Assembly (NCBI RefSeq): GCF_024172165.1
Contig: NZ_JAMZEB010000002.1
Span: forward strand, 4,981,501 to 5,045,500
Source: Nonomuraea thailandensis
Lineage (GTDB): Bacteria > Actinomycetota > Actinomycetes > Streptosporangiales > Streptosporangiaceae
DNA: 64,000 nt
Direction: 5' to 3'
Positions 17,526 to 26,328 of the stretch are shown piece by piece. The notes beneath the pieces are model-generated. The model ran no database searches. It saw nothing but the letters and a program-made list of their open reading frames with translations, and was not told the origin of the DNA. Position numbers and translations under genes: made by a program. How positions within the stretch are numbered: position 1 is the first letter of the stretch; each line of letters begins with the position of its first letter.

Positions 17526-17730
17526 GCGGCCCATCGCCACCCCAGCGCACGGCATTGGCGACGAGCACGTCGATCCCGCCCCAGCGCTCAACGACTCTCG
17601 CGACGGCGCGGTCCATGGTGGGCAGGTCTTCGAGGCCGAGCCGAACGATGTGCGCCTGCCCGCCGACGGCCTCGACGTCAGCGGCCACTTTCTCGGCGCT
17701 GTCGGGGTGGTTTTGGATTCCGGCGGACTG
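17508..17730 (-). pseudogene. Short-chain dehydrogenase fragment
   Basis: On the minus strand one frame encodes DSAEKVAADVEAVGGQAHIV, then DRAVARVVERWGGIDVLVAN. This is the segment between the second and fourth strands of a classical SDR, including the NAG-like region (VANAV). The nucleotide-binding and catalytic parts are absent, so it is a gene scrap. Confidence 0.5.
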
Positions 17731-17811
17731 CTACTGGCGCGAGACAGTCGCGCTGCGAGTTGCCTGGTGAACAGCACCTTGTCCACGGTGGCTCCAGCGC
17801 GCGAGCATACG

Positions 17812-18123
17812 GTGGTGAGAACCGAGGTTGCGATCTTCACCGCAGAGGGGCCTCTTCCTGACTGGAACGGCAGCGAGGAGGAGATCAGCAGGCGTAGCCG
17901 GCAGCTGGAGGCGATCCCGCGGCCTGTCACGGCGCAGGAAGCGCAGGCGCTGGCGGCCTGCTTCGGCCCCGATGACTGCTACGGCGTGGCCTGGACCCTG
18001 GTCCACCTCATCGAGACGAGCCCCGGACCACTGCCTGCCATCTCCAGGCCCGGCCCGGATGCCGGCCACTGGCACCACACCCTCTGGGCGCGGTGGGGCC
18101 ACAGCGACGATCAGTCCCGCTGA
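17812..18123 (+). CDS. Small conserved-looking protein of unknown function
   Basis: GTG 17812 (or the next GTG) would give about 103 residues with consistent codon use, including FGPDDCYGVAWTLVHLIETS and a C-terminal HTLWARWGH. It has no signal peptide or membrane segment. I do not recognise a domain. The ribosome binding site is weak and both neighbours are broken genes, so it may itself be a remnant. It ends three bases before the stop of the opposing ATPase fragment. Confidence 0.45.
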   Translation: MVRTEVAIFTAEGPLPDWNGSEEEISRRSRQLEAIPRPVTAQEAQALAACFGPDDCYGVAWTLVHLIETSPGPLPAISRPGPDAGHWHHTLWARWGHSDDQSR

Positions 18124-18125
18124 CG

Positions 18126-18600
18126 CACCCGTTCGACGGTGTACCGCCCCGTACGGAAGGTGACCAGCCAGCCCAACACCCACCCGGCGGCCTCCTCCAT
18201 GGTGGCCGGCTCGGCAGCCACCGAATCGATACCACACGGCTGGCCGCTCTCGCCAGGGCGGCCAGCGCTGGTGCGGATCCGGTCGGGGCGCTCGGCGTCG
18301 ATCCACCACACCAGCTCGTAGTCCTGGCGATGGTGGTGAGCGTACTGCAGCGCCAGCTCGCTCTTGCCGACGCCACCCTGCCCGAGCATCGCCTGACTGA
18401 TCACACCGGTGCCCATCGTGTGGCGTAGGGCGTTCAGGGCCGCATCCCGGCCGACGAAGGCCGGCGCGGCAGGCCCGACAGCCCGACCGGCACCCGCACG
18501 GTGCCGACTGGAGGCAGCGGCCGTCGCGGACTCTGCTGGTTGATCTCGTTGCTGGTCTGGTCGCCAGCTGATACACCCGCTCCGGTCCGAAGGCGGTGCT
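18126..18600 (-). pseudogene. NB-ARC/STAND ATPase fragment
   Basis: One frame encodes FVGRDAALNALRH, the Walker A segment MLGQGGVGKSELALQYA and YELVWWIDAERPD. These are the start of an NB-ARC ATPase of the type found in actinobacterial TPR signalling proteins. The sensor and TPR regions are gone and the frame runs into an unrelated tail ending at 18126. It is a truncated copy. Confidence 0.5.
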
Positions 18601-18690
18601 CTCCATCCACACATTGCGCGCCATCGCCGGTCGAGATGATGCCGGAGTTGCCGCCGCCGAGGGCGACCGCCCTGTACTGCGTGGTGCGAG

Positions 18691-18941
18691 GTGCTGCTAG
18701 ATCTGGCCAGCGCCGTGCATGTCGCGTCCGAGTTGCTCATGGAGCTACGGGTGAGCGGCGGCGACGTGGAGCTGGTCCTGGCGCCGGGCATGGTGGTGGA
18801 CGCCAACGAGCTGTCGGTGCGGCAGAGCACGCTGGTGATCAGCGGGACATCGGCAAGACGCCGGAGACGTTGCGCACCCGCTTGACAAGCCAGATGAGGC
18901 ACGGACGGCTCGACGTCCGCCGGCAGACGCCACAGCCGTGA
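18691..18941 (+). pseudogene. Unrecognised beta-rich fragment
   Basis: One frame gives LLMELRVSGGDVELVLAPGM and VVDANELSVRQSTLVISG, which looks like conserved beta strands. After a frameshift another frame gives LTSQMRHGRLDVRRQTP and stops near 18941. It has a protein-like composition but I cannot name the family. Confidence 0.3.
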
Positions 18942-18966
18942 CGCGGCAGGACGCCGAGCCATGTGC

Positions 18967-19740
18967 CTACCTGCCGGCCCGTCCTGGGCGAGTCATCAGC
19001 CAGCGGTCGATCTCACTGGGCCAGTCGGTACGCAGCGCCTCCTCATGGCTCATGCGAAAGCGTCCGATATGAGTCGGGCGGCCTGGAGGCTGGTCCGCCT
19101 GCAACTCCACCACCAGGTCGGACGAGCTCGGCACGAACGTCACGTCGACCTCGTGCACCACTCCGGCGTGATGGCCTGGGCAGTAGAACGCGATCTTCTG
19201 GAGGAACGGCGGCGGTCCGTGAGGCGGGTCCTCTCCTCGGCTCGGCTGCAGGACTGCGGACTTGAAGGGGAAGCCGAGTCGCGCGAACGCCTGTAGGACC
19301 CGTGACTGTGAAGGCGCCGGCTTGACGGCGACCAGTTCGAGATCGCTCCTGCCCACGATGGTGGCGATCGCGACCTCAGTTCGTACGCCCAGAGCCATGC
19401 CGGGCAGATGCCGGCCGCCGATCTCACTGATGGGAGTCCGCCAGGGGATCGCGGCCTGAAAGGTGATCACCTTCTCCTCACCCGGCCGCAGGACGGCAGG
19501 GCCGGAGACCTGCGCCTGTGAGAGCTCCTCGTTCGTGCGGTGGCCGTCGGCTTCGTGCGCCGCGTAGGGCGAGGTGACCAGGCCGAGGCAGATCTGGTCG
19601 ATCGCGACGCCGGCGTCACCGCCCTTCAGGCGCACCTCGCCACACAGGACACCACCGGGCTGGGTTCGCGGGGTGGCCAGGACAGTGGTGACGGACGGCG
19701 CGCTCGCCCCGTCTGCATCGGACAGCCGCATGAAGATCAC
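18967..19740 (-). CDS. Sporulation-control protein Spo0M-like
   Basis: GTG 19740 (V-I-F-M) is preceded by GGGAG at good spacing and gives 257 residues, the usual length of actinobacterial Spo0M proteins. The arrestin-like pattern is clear: SVTTVLATPRTQPGGVLCGE, VRLKGGDAGVAIDQICLGLV, then GEEKVITFQAAIPWRTPIS and GVRTEVAIATIVGRSDLELV. Spo0M proteins are cytoplasmic and influence sporulation and division in Bacillus; the mechanism is not settled. The C-terminal domain (VHEVDVTFVPSSSDLVVELQ) is also present. A monocistronic arrangement is likely. Confidence 0.85.
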   Translation of the reverse strand: MIFMRLSDADGASAPSVTTVLATPRTQPGGVLCGEVRLKGGDAGVAIDQICLGLVTSPYAAHEADGHRTNEELSQAQVSGPAVLRPGEEKVITFQAAIPWRTPISEIGGRHLPGMALGVRTEVAIATIVGRSDLELVAVKPAPSQSRVLQAFARLGFPFKSAVLQPSRGEDPPHGPPPFLQKIAFYCPGHHAGVVHEVDVTFVPSSSDLVVELQADQPPGRPTHIGRFRMSHEEALRTDWPSEIDRWLMTRPGRAGR

Positions 19741-19949
19741 AGCGATCTCCCGCCTCGCAGGAATCGAGCACTCGCCCGTCTGAACGGCCCGGCGACGGGC
19801 TGGGTTCCAATAGTCATGATGTCCTGTCCTCCCAGAGCGGCCCCCATCCGGGGGCCGGCTCGTACTCGCGCCACTGGGGGCGACTGCCATGGACTTCGAG
19901 CAGGCTCCCTGCCGACGACGGCCACCTCTTCAAGACCCCCACCTCCGAC

Positions 19950-21029
19950 TCAGCCGACGTGCACGTGCGGGCGGCGTTCCGGATCGGGCTCGGCCTGGCG
20001 CAGCACCTCGCGGGTCGGCGGCGGCACGCCGCCGCCGCCGAGGACCAGATACCGCAGCATCGCCACGACCCGGGTTGCCCTCCGTCCAGGGGAAGTAGAT
20101 GTGCGGCACCGAGCCGGTGCGGTCGCGCAGGTGCAGCAGGAGCGCTGCCAGGGTGTTCGGTACGGCGGAGCTCTCGATGGTGAGGATCCTGTGGCCGTAC
20201 CGTTCCTCGCCCCTGACGTGCGGCTCGGTCTCGCACCCGGAGGCGTCCGGCACCGTCACCTCGACGGACAGGGCGGGCTCGGAGCTGCGCAGCCGATGGT
20301 TCCGCCAGGTCTCGCGCAGCTTGTCGGTGTACTCGGCCCGGTCGCGGGCGTGCGGCTCGTTGGCGATCACGTGCACGTCGCCGCACAGGTCGTTGACGAA
20401 CCTCTCGGCCAGCGGGTCGAGGTAGCGTACGTCAGCACCGCCGTGATCGCGGCGAACCCGGCCGTCGCCCCGCGCCGGCGCTCGCGGTACGCCGACAGGG
20501 TCACCGCGACGGCCGCCGACAGCATCAGCACGAGCACGCCGGTGGCGTACGCGCCGCCCTGGGCCTCCACGTCGGCGTCGAAGATGATCGTGATGGCGAA
20601 CGCGATCGCGGTGAACACCAGCACCAGCGGCCGTACCGCACCCGTCCACTCCGGCGCCATGCCGTAGCGCTGCCCGTGCGGGAAGTCCGGCACGAACGGG
20701 TTCTCCAGGATGTGCGTGGTCGCGTCCGCCGCCGACAGCGTCATCGTGATCACGAAGTCGGTGGCCGCGAAGCCGAGCAGCGTCGGCGCCACCAGGAACA
20801 GCGTGGCCAGTGGCGACAGCAGCCCGGCGGCCAGCGCTGCGATGCCGGGCTGGTAGCCGAGGGTGGAGAAGTAGTCCACACCGGTCAGGCACATCACCCG
20901 CCACCACGGGCGCTTGACGTGGGGGCCGTGCTCGATCTGCTCGCGGTCGGTCTGCAGGCCCTGCGACAGCCACGAACGCAGCGTCCCTTCCGCGGGGGCC
21001 GGCCGCTTCGCCAGCACCATGACGGTCAC
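19950..21029 (-). pseudogene. APC-family amino-acid permease with internal deletions
   Basis: The 5' part from ATG 21029 encodes the typical start PWWRVMCLTGVDYFSTLGYQ and GIAALAAGLLSPLATLFLV. It then jumps from the second helix region directly to FAATDFVITMTLSAADATTH, and again to a late helix (LVFTAIAFAITIIFDADVEAQ). The soluble C-terminal part continues in a second frame (YLDPLAERFVNDL, TEPHVRGEERYGHRIL, VPHIYFPWTEGNP) and ends in a third (EVLRQAEPD...HVHVG). Two deletions and two frameshifts destroy the transporter. The length is about half that of the family. Confidence 0.7.
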
Positions 21030-21196
21030 CCTTCACCAGGAACCCGTAAAGACGCATCGCACACTACCTAGGGCAAAAGGGCTGGTGACGGGGTCGAGGC
21101 GTCAAGAAAACGTATAAATCGGAGACTGGTCAGTACTGCCGCAGCGGGCCTGACGAACGCCGGACAGGCGGCCCACCCGCCGGAGGCCGCGCGTGC

Positions 21197-21925
21197 TCAC
21201 GGCTGGTGCTCGGCGTTCCGATCGGACTGGTTCCGCTGCCACTGCTCCATGACGCGCCGGAAGGTCTCGTTCACGAGGAGCAGGAACTCGGCGGCGACGC
21301 CGAAGCGGGCGCCGGCCGGTGTCGTGGCGCCGAGGACCTCGGCCGCGCTCTGCGATGCGGCGGCCAGGGTGTCGTTCATGTGCATGGCCGCAAGGGTGGA
21401 CCGGAGCCAGAGGTCGTCGTCGAGGACATAGCGTTCGCGGCGCCCGCCGGGAACCCGTTCCCGCTTGATGAGCCCCTGTTGTTCGAGGAAGCCCATGGTC
21501 TGCGAGATCGACGCGGGGCTGACGTGCAGCCGCTCGACCAGCTCGGCGGCGGTGAGAGTGCCGGAGTCGGTGACGTACAGGCAGGCCAGCACCCTGGCCG
21601 CCGTCCGCGACATCCCCTGCTGCTCGAGGAGCCCGGCGAAGGATTCCACGAGGTTCTGGACCGCTTGGGGGTCACGTCCGTAACTGCTGTCGCCGACCGG
21701 CGGAGCCGGGGGCTTCGCCTTCCTGTGCCGGCGGGCACGCCGTTCGGTGGCCTCCTGCGCCTGCTGCGCCGCGTAGTGGTCAGGGCCGCCGTTGCGAGTG
21801 ACCTCCCGCATGATGGTGGAGGCGGGCCGCCCGAGACGCCGGCCGATCTCCGCGAACCCGAGGCCCTCGGCCAGGCTCGCGGCGATGTGCCGGCGGTCCT
21901 CGTTGGTGAGCCTGTCTCCGGGCAT
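21197..21925 (-). CDS. GbsR/MarR-type regulator with an N-terminal IS30-like HTH
   Basis: ATG 21925 follows GGGAGACG. The 242-residue protein has two DNA-binding parts. Residues 1-50 (LTNEDRRHIAASLAEGLGFA, IGRRLGRPASTIMREVTRNGG) match the helix-turn-helix found at the N-terminus of IS30 transposases. Residues 100-180 (RTAARVLACLYVTDSG, LTAAELVERLHVSPASISQ, LEQQGLIKRERV) are a winged helix of the GbsR/MarR type. It is transcribed away from a beta-lactamase-fold gene across about 400 bp. That gap holds five TTGCAA-like sites, which are the likely operators for autoregulation and for control of the neighbour. Confidence 0.85.
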   Translation of the reverse strand: MPGDRLTNEDRRHIAASLAEGLGFAEIGRRLGRPASTIMREVTRNGGPDHYAAQQAQEATERRARRHRKAKPPAPPVGDSSYGRDPQAVQNLVESFAGLLEQQGMSRTAARVLACLYVTDSGTLTAAELVERLHVSPASISQTMGFLEQQGLIKRERVPGGRRERYVLDDDLWLRSTLAAMHMNDTLAAASQSAAEVLGATTPAGARFGVAAEFLLLVNETFRRVMEQWQRNQSDRNAEHQP

Positions 21926-21983
21926 CGGTGCTCGTCTCCCGTCCGCCTGCGTCTGCGAAGCTCGGCACCCCGCCCCGACAGTA

Positions 21984-22126
21984 TGCAATCACTCGCCATT
22001 CATTGCAACGCGGCGACCGGCCCTCGTTTGCAATCAGAGCCACAGTCATTGCAATACTCACCTCGCATGGCGCGATCTAGTGGGGATATAAGATCCTGAG
22101 CAAGTTGACCAGGTAATGATTGCAAT
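21984..22126. promoter_or_regulatory. Array of TTGCAA-type operator sites
   Basis: Five related sites lie in 143 bp: ATGCAAT at 21983-21989, ATTGCAA at 22002-22008, TTTGCAATC at 22027-22035, CATTGCAAT at 22047-22055 and ATTGCAAT at 22119-22126. The last two contain the perfect 8-bp palindrome ATTGCAAT. The stretch is much richer in A+T than its surroundings. It lies between the divergent GbsR/MarR regulator and the serine hydrolase. Regulator binding is inferred. Confidence 0.55.
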
Positions 22127-22133
22127 GTACTGT
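22105..22133 (+). promoter_or_regulatory. Candidate sigma70-type promoter of the serine hydrolase
   Basis: TTGACC at 22105-22110 and TACTGT at 22128-22133 are separated by exactly 17 bp and face the hydrolase gene. The palindrome ATTGCAAT lies inside the spacer, so a protein bound there would block polymerase. Confidence 0.5.
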
Positions 22134-22323
22134 CACATATGTTCAGCGATGCATGAACGTTCTCCAGGCCGGGGACGGGCACGTCCGGAAACTCTCCGGA
22201 GGAGACAGATGACCCGGCCGAGATACGTCGAGGTTGGACGACCTCGCCGGCCTGTTCGAACAAGCCGCGGTGGGCGGAACGCCGATCCGGTCACTCAAGA
22301 CCACCTTTTGTGTAAGGAGCTTC

Positions 22324-23565
22324 ATGATGGGACACGGCAACAGCGGCTTCTCCAAGGCCGGACTGATCCGGCTGCGCGAGGTGCTGACGCGGCACGTCGA
22401 ATCCGGAAGGATTCCCGGGCTGGTCGCGCTGCTCAGCCGGGGCGAGGAGACGCACGTCGAGGCGATCGGGTCGATGCGCCATGACGGTGACGCGCCGATG
22501 CGCCGCGACACCATCTTCCGGATGGCCTCGACGACCAAGCCGGTCGCGGTGTCCGCAGCGATGGCCCTGCTGGACGAGTGCCGGCTGCGGCTGGACGACC
22601 CGGTGGACCGGTGGCTGCCCGAGCTGGCCGACCGTCAGGTGCTCAAGCGGCCCGACGGCCCGCTGGACGACACCGTGCCCGCGCGGCGGCCGATCCTCGT
22701 ACGGGACCTGCTCACCAACACGCTGGGGCTCGGGCTGGACATGACGGCGCGGACCGCTCCGATGCTGACCGCGTTCTTCGAGCGGGGCGTGTACGGGCAG
22801 GAGGACGGCTGGCTACTGCCCGGCGTGGACCCGGACGAGTGGATGCGCCGCCTGAGCACGCTCCCCCTGATGTACCAGCCCGGAGAGCGGTGGCTGTACA
22901 ACCTCGGCGACGACCTGCTCGGCGTGCTGGTGGCCAGGGTCACCGGCCAGACGTTCGAGGAGTTCCTGCGCGAGCGCATCTTCGATCCTCTCGGGATGAC
23001 CGACACCGGTTTCCACGTGCCCGCCCACAAGATCGACCGGCTACCTCCGCTCTACGCCCCCGACGGGCAGACCGGCGAGTTCACCGTCGAGGACCAGGCC
23101 GAAGGCGGACACCACAGCACTCCCCCGGCGTTCCAGTCCGGCGGCGGCGGACTCGACTCGACCGTCGACGACTACCACGCCTACTTCCGGATGCTGCTCG
23201 ACGGCGGCGTGCACGACGGCGAACGCATCCTGTCCCGGCCCGCCGTCGAGCTGATGACCACCAACCGTCTCACCCCCGAGCAGACCACCGCCCTGCGGAC
23301 CTGGGCCCGCAGCGTCGTCCATCTCTCCCACGGCCAGGGACAGCAGGGCGGCTGGGGCTTCGGCATGGCGGTGCGCACCCACCGCGGCGACTACGCCCCC
23401 ATCGGCCAGTTCGGCTGGGACGGCGGAGCCGGCACCACCGTCTACGCCGACCCGCACAACCGGCTCATCGGCATCCTGCTCACCCAGACCGGCATGTCCA
23501 CCCCCGACTCGGCACGGGCCATCAACGACTTCTGGACCGCCCTCTACCAGGCCATCGACGACTGA
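22324..23565 (+). CDS. Beta-lactamase-fold serine hydrolase, EstB-like
   Basis: ATG 22324 or 22327 follows AAGGAG. The product has 413-414 residues without a signal peptide, so it is cytoplasmic. The nucleophile motif is STTK (in MASTTKP). In place of YxN it has YNLGDDLLG, the Tyr-x4-Asp form typical of EstB-like esterases, and the third motif is FGWDGGAGT. Preference for esters over beta-lactams is inferred from that form. It is divergent from the GbsR/MarR-type regulator and its promoter overlaps a TTGCAA site, so it is the probable regulated target. Confidence 0.85.
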   Translation: MMGHGNSGFSKAGLIRLREVLTRHVESGRIPGLVALLSRGEETHVEAIGSMRHDGDAPMRRDTIFRMASTTKPVAVSAAMALLDECRLRLDDPVDRWLPELADRQVLKRPDGPLDDTVPARRPILVRDLLTNTLGLGLDMTARTAPMLTAFFERGVYGQEDGWLLPGVDPDEWMRRLSTLPLMYQPGERWLYNLGDDLLGVLVARVTGQTFEEFLRERIFDPLGMTDTGFHVPAHKIDRLPPLYAPDGQTGEFTVEDQAEGGHHSTPPAFQSGGGGLDSTVDDYHAYFRMLLDGGVHDGERILSRPAVELMTTNRLTPEQTTALRTWARSVVHLSHGQGQQGGWGFGMAVRTHRGDYAPIGQFGWDGGAGTTVYADPHNRLIGILLTQTGMSTPDSARAINDFWTALYQAIDD

Positions 23566-23982
23566 GAGCGAGCTTGATGAGCGCAACCGAGGCCGGCCGT
23601 GCGTTCGTGGACGAGTCTGCCGGCCCGGCCCCTCGCGCAACCATCAGCCGTGCTCTCCACCCGATCAGGATCTGGGGTGGTCGATTGAGGCGCTGCCGGA
23701 CTCGCCTGACTGCTCCGGTTCGATCTCATCCTGCTGACGCGGTATGGATGTCCGGGACGCGCAGCGGCGGTCTGCGCGCACCAGCTCGCGGAGCCGGCGG
23801 CGGGCGCGGACCGCGCGTAGCGCGGCCGAGCGGCTCTGCGGCGAGCACGCGCAGGCCGTCCACGACATCGCCGACGCCGTGCCTGGACAGCGGGAGCCAA
23901 CCAGAGTCGGGTATGTCCGCGGCATGTCCCGAGATGACGGCTTCCCTGGCCCGGACTACGCCGTCACCTCTTCCAGGACTTG
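23566..23982. other. No recognisable gene
   Basis: Overlapping frames on both strands are Arg-rich and have no family pattern. Nothing here can be supported as a gene. The Tn3-like end begins directly after it. Confidence 0.45.
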
Positions 23983-24576
23983 GGGGTCAGAGAGATTGGG
24001 AACGGAATCCGGCGTTAACGGGGTTCCCCGCTGGTCAGCGAGCCGAGCGTTTCCCTGCCTCCGAACGCGGCCGGCGCCGGATTCCGTTCGGTTTCACAGC
24101 GCGACGTTGATCCACCTACTGTCACGGCAGGCAGTACTTAGTGCGAGTCGTATTGCTCCGACGACACTGTGTCTGTCGTGTCATACGTTGCGTGCATGCC
24201 TGTCGACTTCCTGAGCGGCTCAGAAGCGGCGAAGTACGGCCGTTACCACGGCCCGCCCATCCGGGCCGAGATGGAGAAGAGATCCGCTTCCTCGACAACG
24301 AGGACCTGGTCCTGATCAAGGAGCATCGCGGCCGGCACATCCGGTGCGGTTTCGCTTCAGCTCGTGACCGTTCGTTACCTGGGGTGCTTCCTGGCCGGCC
24401 CGCTGGAGGCGCCGGACGAGGTCCTGGACGTCGTCGCCGCGCGGCTGGGTGTCGACGATCCGTCCTGCGTGAAGCGGTTACACCGAGTGGGACAAGACGC
24501 GGCTGGAACATACCTGGGAGATCGCCAGGGCGTTCGGGCTGAAGGACCTTGCCTCGCGTCCCGGTCCGGCCGCTAG
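23983..24576 (+). mobile_element. Left end and broken transposase start of a Tn3-family element
   Basis: Bases 23983-24020 start GGGGTC, contain GGAACGGAA and end near CGTTAACG. This has the same length (38 bp) and the same three blocks as the Tn3 terminal repeat (GGGGTC...GGAACGAAA...CGTTAAG). From ATG 24196 a Tn3 transposase N-terminus follows: PVDFLSGSEAAKYGRYHGPP, then in a second frame RFLDNEDLVLIKEHRGRHIR, in a third TVRYLGCFLAGPLEAPDEVL and in another TEWDKTRLEHTWEIARAFGL. Three indels break it, and the remaining 800 or more residues are missing. The element is a dead 0.6-kb fragment that ends against the next gene. Confidence 0.6.
24001..24088. repeat. 14-bp inverted repeat at the Tn3-like end
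   Basis: AACGGAATCCGGCG at 24001-24014 is repeated exactly in inverted orientation at 24075-24088. The left arm lies inside the putative 38-bp terminal repeat, so the right arm is a partial inverted copy of that terminus 60 bp further in. It may be an internal transposase site or a scar of a second insertion. Confidence 0.55.
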
Positions 24577-25433
24577 GAGTCCTGGGTGAGGTCGGCGCGG
24601 TGGTCGGCGGCCCACTGGGTGAGGGTGCGGCCGGGCTTGCCGAGGACGCGTTCGACGTCGGGCAGGACCGGGGGCGGCTCCTCGGCGTACTCGGCCTGGT
24701 AGCCGAGCAGGTATTCGGCGATGTCGTAGGGCATCCCGGCGGTGATGTAGGAGGAGCGCGCCTGGCCGTAGGTGAGCGCTTCGAAGCGCAGGCTTCTGCC
24801 GAGTCCCTCGCCGATGGCGGCGGCCTGCTCGCGGTGGCTGAGCGCCTGCGGGCCGCTCAGCGAGTAGGCCTTCCCGGCGTGCCCGTCCTGGACGAGGGCG
24901 GCGGCGACGACCTCGGCGATGTCGGCTTCATGGATGGGTACGCCGAGCGCGTCGGGGAAGGCGCTGCGCACCACGCCTTCGGTGCGGATGGAATCACCCC
25001 ACATGTCCAGCTTGTTGATGGCGAACTCGCCCGGCCGGATGTGGGTCCATTCCAGGCCGGAGGCTTCGATGGCCTGTTCGGCCTGGTGCAGCATCTCGTA
25101 GCTGCCCGGCCGCCGGATGGTGACGGCCACACTGGTGAGGGTGACGATGCGGGTGAGCCCCGATTTGACGGCCTGTCCGGCGAAGGCGCCGGCCTGTTCG
25201 GCGGCGCGGCCGGGATCGGGGTCGAGCAGGCCGGCCAGGTAGTAGGCGCGGTCCACGCCGTCGAGCGCGGCGGGCGCGCCACTGATGTCGCCGGCCACCA
25301 GTTCCACGCCGTCGGGCAGGGCGGCGGTGGCCGGGTCCCTCGTCAGGGCGCGTACGTGCTGTCCGGCGCGCAGCAGGCGGTCGACCACGATGCGCCCGAT
25401 CGTGCCGGTCGCGCCGGTCACCAGGATGGTCAT
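24573..25433 (-). CDS. NmrA-like NAD(P)H-binding oxidoreductase
   Basis: ATG 25433 is preceded by GGAGCACCTCC. The 286-residue protein starts ILVTGATGTIGRIVVDRLL, the dinucleotide-binding glycine motif of atypical SDRs. It continues with VRALTRDP, LVAGDISG, RIVTLTSVAV and HIRPGEFAINKL, the layout of NmrA/quinone-reductase-2-like proteins. There is no YxxxK. Members act as redox sensors or as reductases of quinones. The 3' end overlaps the decayed Tn3 fragment by 4 bp. Confidence 0.85.
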   Translation of the reverse strand: MTILVTGATGTIGRIVVDRLLRAGQHVRALTRDPATAALPDGVELVAGDISGAPAALDGVDRAYYLAGLLDPDPGRAAEQAGAFAGQAVKSGLTRIVTLTSVAVTIRRPGSYEMLHQAEQAIEASGLEWTHIRPGEFAINKLDMWGDSIRTEGVVRSAFPDALGVPIHEADIAEVVAAALVQDGHAGKAYSLSGPQALSHREQAAAIGEGLGRSLRFEALTYGQARSSYITAGMPYDIAEYLLGYQAEYAEEPPPVLPDVERVLGKPGRTLTQWAADHRADLTQDS

Positions 25434-25550
25434 GGAGGTGCTCCGTTCGTGGATGGCGGACGGCCGCGAGCCGCCGATCGAGCCTGGATGGCGGCCGGTG
25501 ACCCACGTGGACATGTTGATCGAACCGGCCGGTGCGGTGTCGCGTTCGCG

Positions 25551-26033
25551 TCAGCGCACGGCCTTCTGAACGAGCTTCCTGATCGCCGCCTCGCTGGCCT
25601 CGGTCAGCCGTGTCAGGGCGTAAGCGGTCGGCCACATGCCATCGTCCTCGTCGAGATTCGCCTCCACGCTGAACCCCAACGAGGAGTAGCGTTCCTTGTC
25701 CGCCTGCCCGCTGCGGAAGAAGCACACCACCTTCCCGGCCTTGGCGTAGGCGGGCTGGCCGTACCACAGCCTCGGCGCCAGCTCAGGGGCGGCGGCGGTG
25801 ACGACGGCGTGTACGCGCTCGGCCAGCGCACGGTCCGGCTCTGCCATCGCGGCGATCGCCGACAGCACCGCCGCCTCATCGGCGGCCGCCTTCTTCGCGC
25901 CTCGGTCGCCGCGTGCCGCCGCCCTCAGCTCGGTGGCGCGCGCCTTCATCGCGGCGCGCTCCTGCTCGGAGAATCCGTCCTCCGAGCGATCGTGTCGCGT
26001 CTTCTCGCTGCCCGCCTTCGATGTGCCGCTCAT
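25551..26033 (-). CDS. DUF1801 family protein
   Basis: ATG 26033 has AAGGAG 9 nt upstream. The 160-residue product has a charged N-terminal helix (KARATELRAAARG) and then the DUF1801/YdhG core: HAVVTAAAPELAPRLWYGQP, YAKAGKVVCFF, and a C-terminal LTRLTEASEAAIRKLVQKAV. Bacillus relatives have been called iron chaperones; the role here is unproven. It is transcribed alone or with the NmrA-like gene 117 nt downstream. Confidence 0.8.
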   Translation of the reverse strand: MSGTSKAGSEKTRHDRSEDGFSEQERAAMKARATELRAAARGDRGAKKAAADEAAVLSAIAAMAEPDRALAERVHAVVTAAAPELAPRLWYGQPAYAKAGKVVCFFRSGQADKERYSSLGFSVEANLDEDDGMWPTAYALTRLTEASEAAIRKLVQKAVR

Positions 26034-26149
26034 GACGTGTTGCTCCTTGTCAGTCGCCGGGAGGGGGATGTCCTCACGCTATCCGCACCGGCACAGGTCA
26101 GGGCTTCTCGATTCCTGACCGATCCAACGCCCCGCGACGCCGTACGCGG

Positions 26150-26290
26150 CTGCTGATCCCAGATCTCTTGTGGTGATTTCCAGTCGTGGGCACGCTGACA
26201 TCGAAGGAGGCCGGCAGGTGCTGCCAGGCGCACCCACTGGTGAGCACATGGACCAACGTTTGAGGCGCGATGGGTGGGAAGGCGGAGACG
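26150..26290 (-). mobile_element. IS5-type transposase scrap
   Basis: The minus strand encodes LVHVLTSGCAWQHLPASFDV, the well-known N-terminal motif of IS5/IS1182-like transposases (VxVLxSGCAWRxLPxxF), followed by SVPTT. Only about 45 residues remain. It lies just upstream of the RsbW-like gene. Confidence 0.55.
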
Positions 26291-26328
26291 ATGCCGCCCA
26301 TCCCCGACACCCGGCAGGCGAGACGACC

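Noticed and set aside
24549..26156. A 535-codon plus-strand frame
   Set aside because: It runs antisense through both the NmrA-like and the DUF1801 genes, which have clear motifs and start sites.
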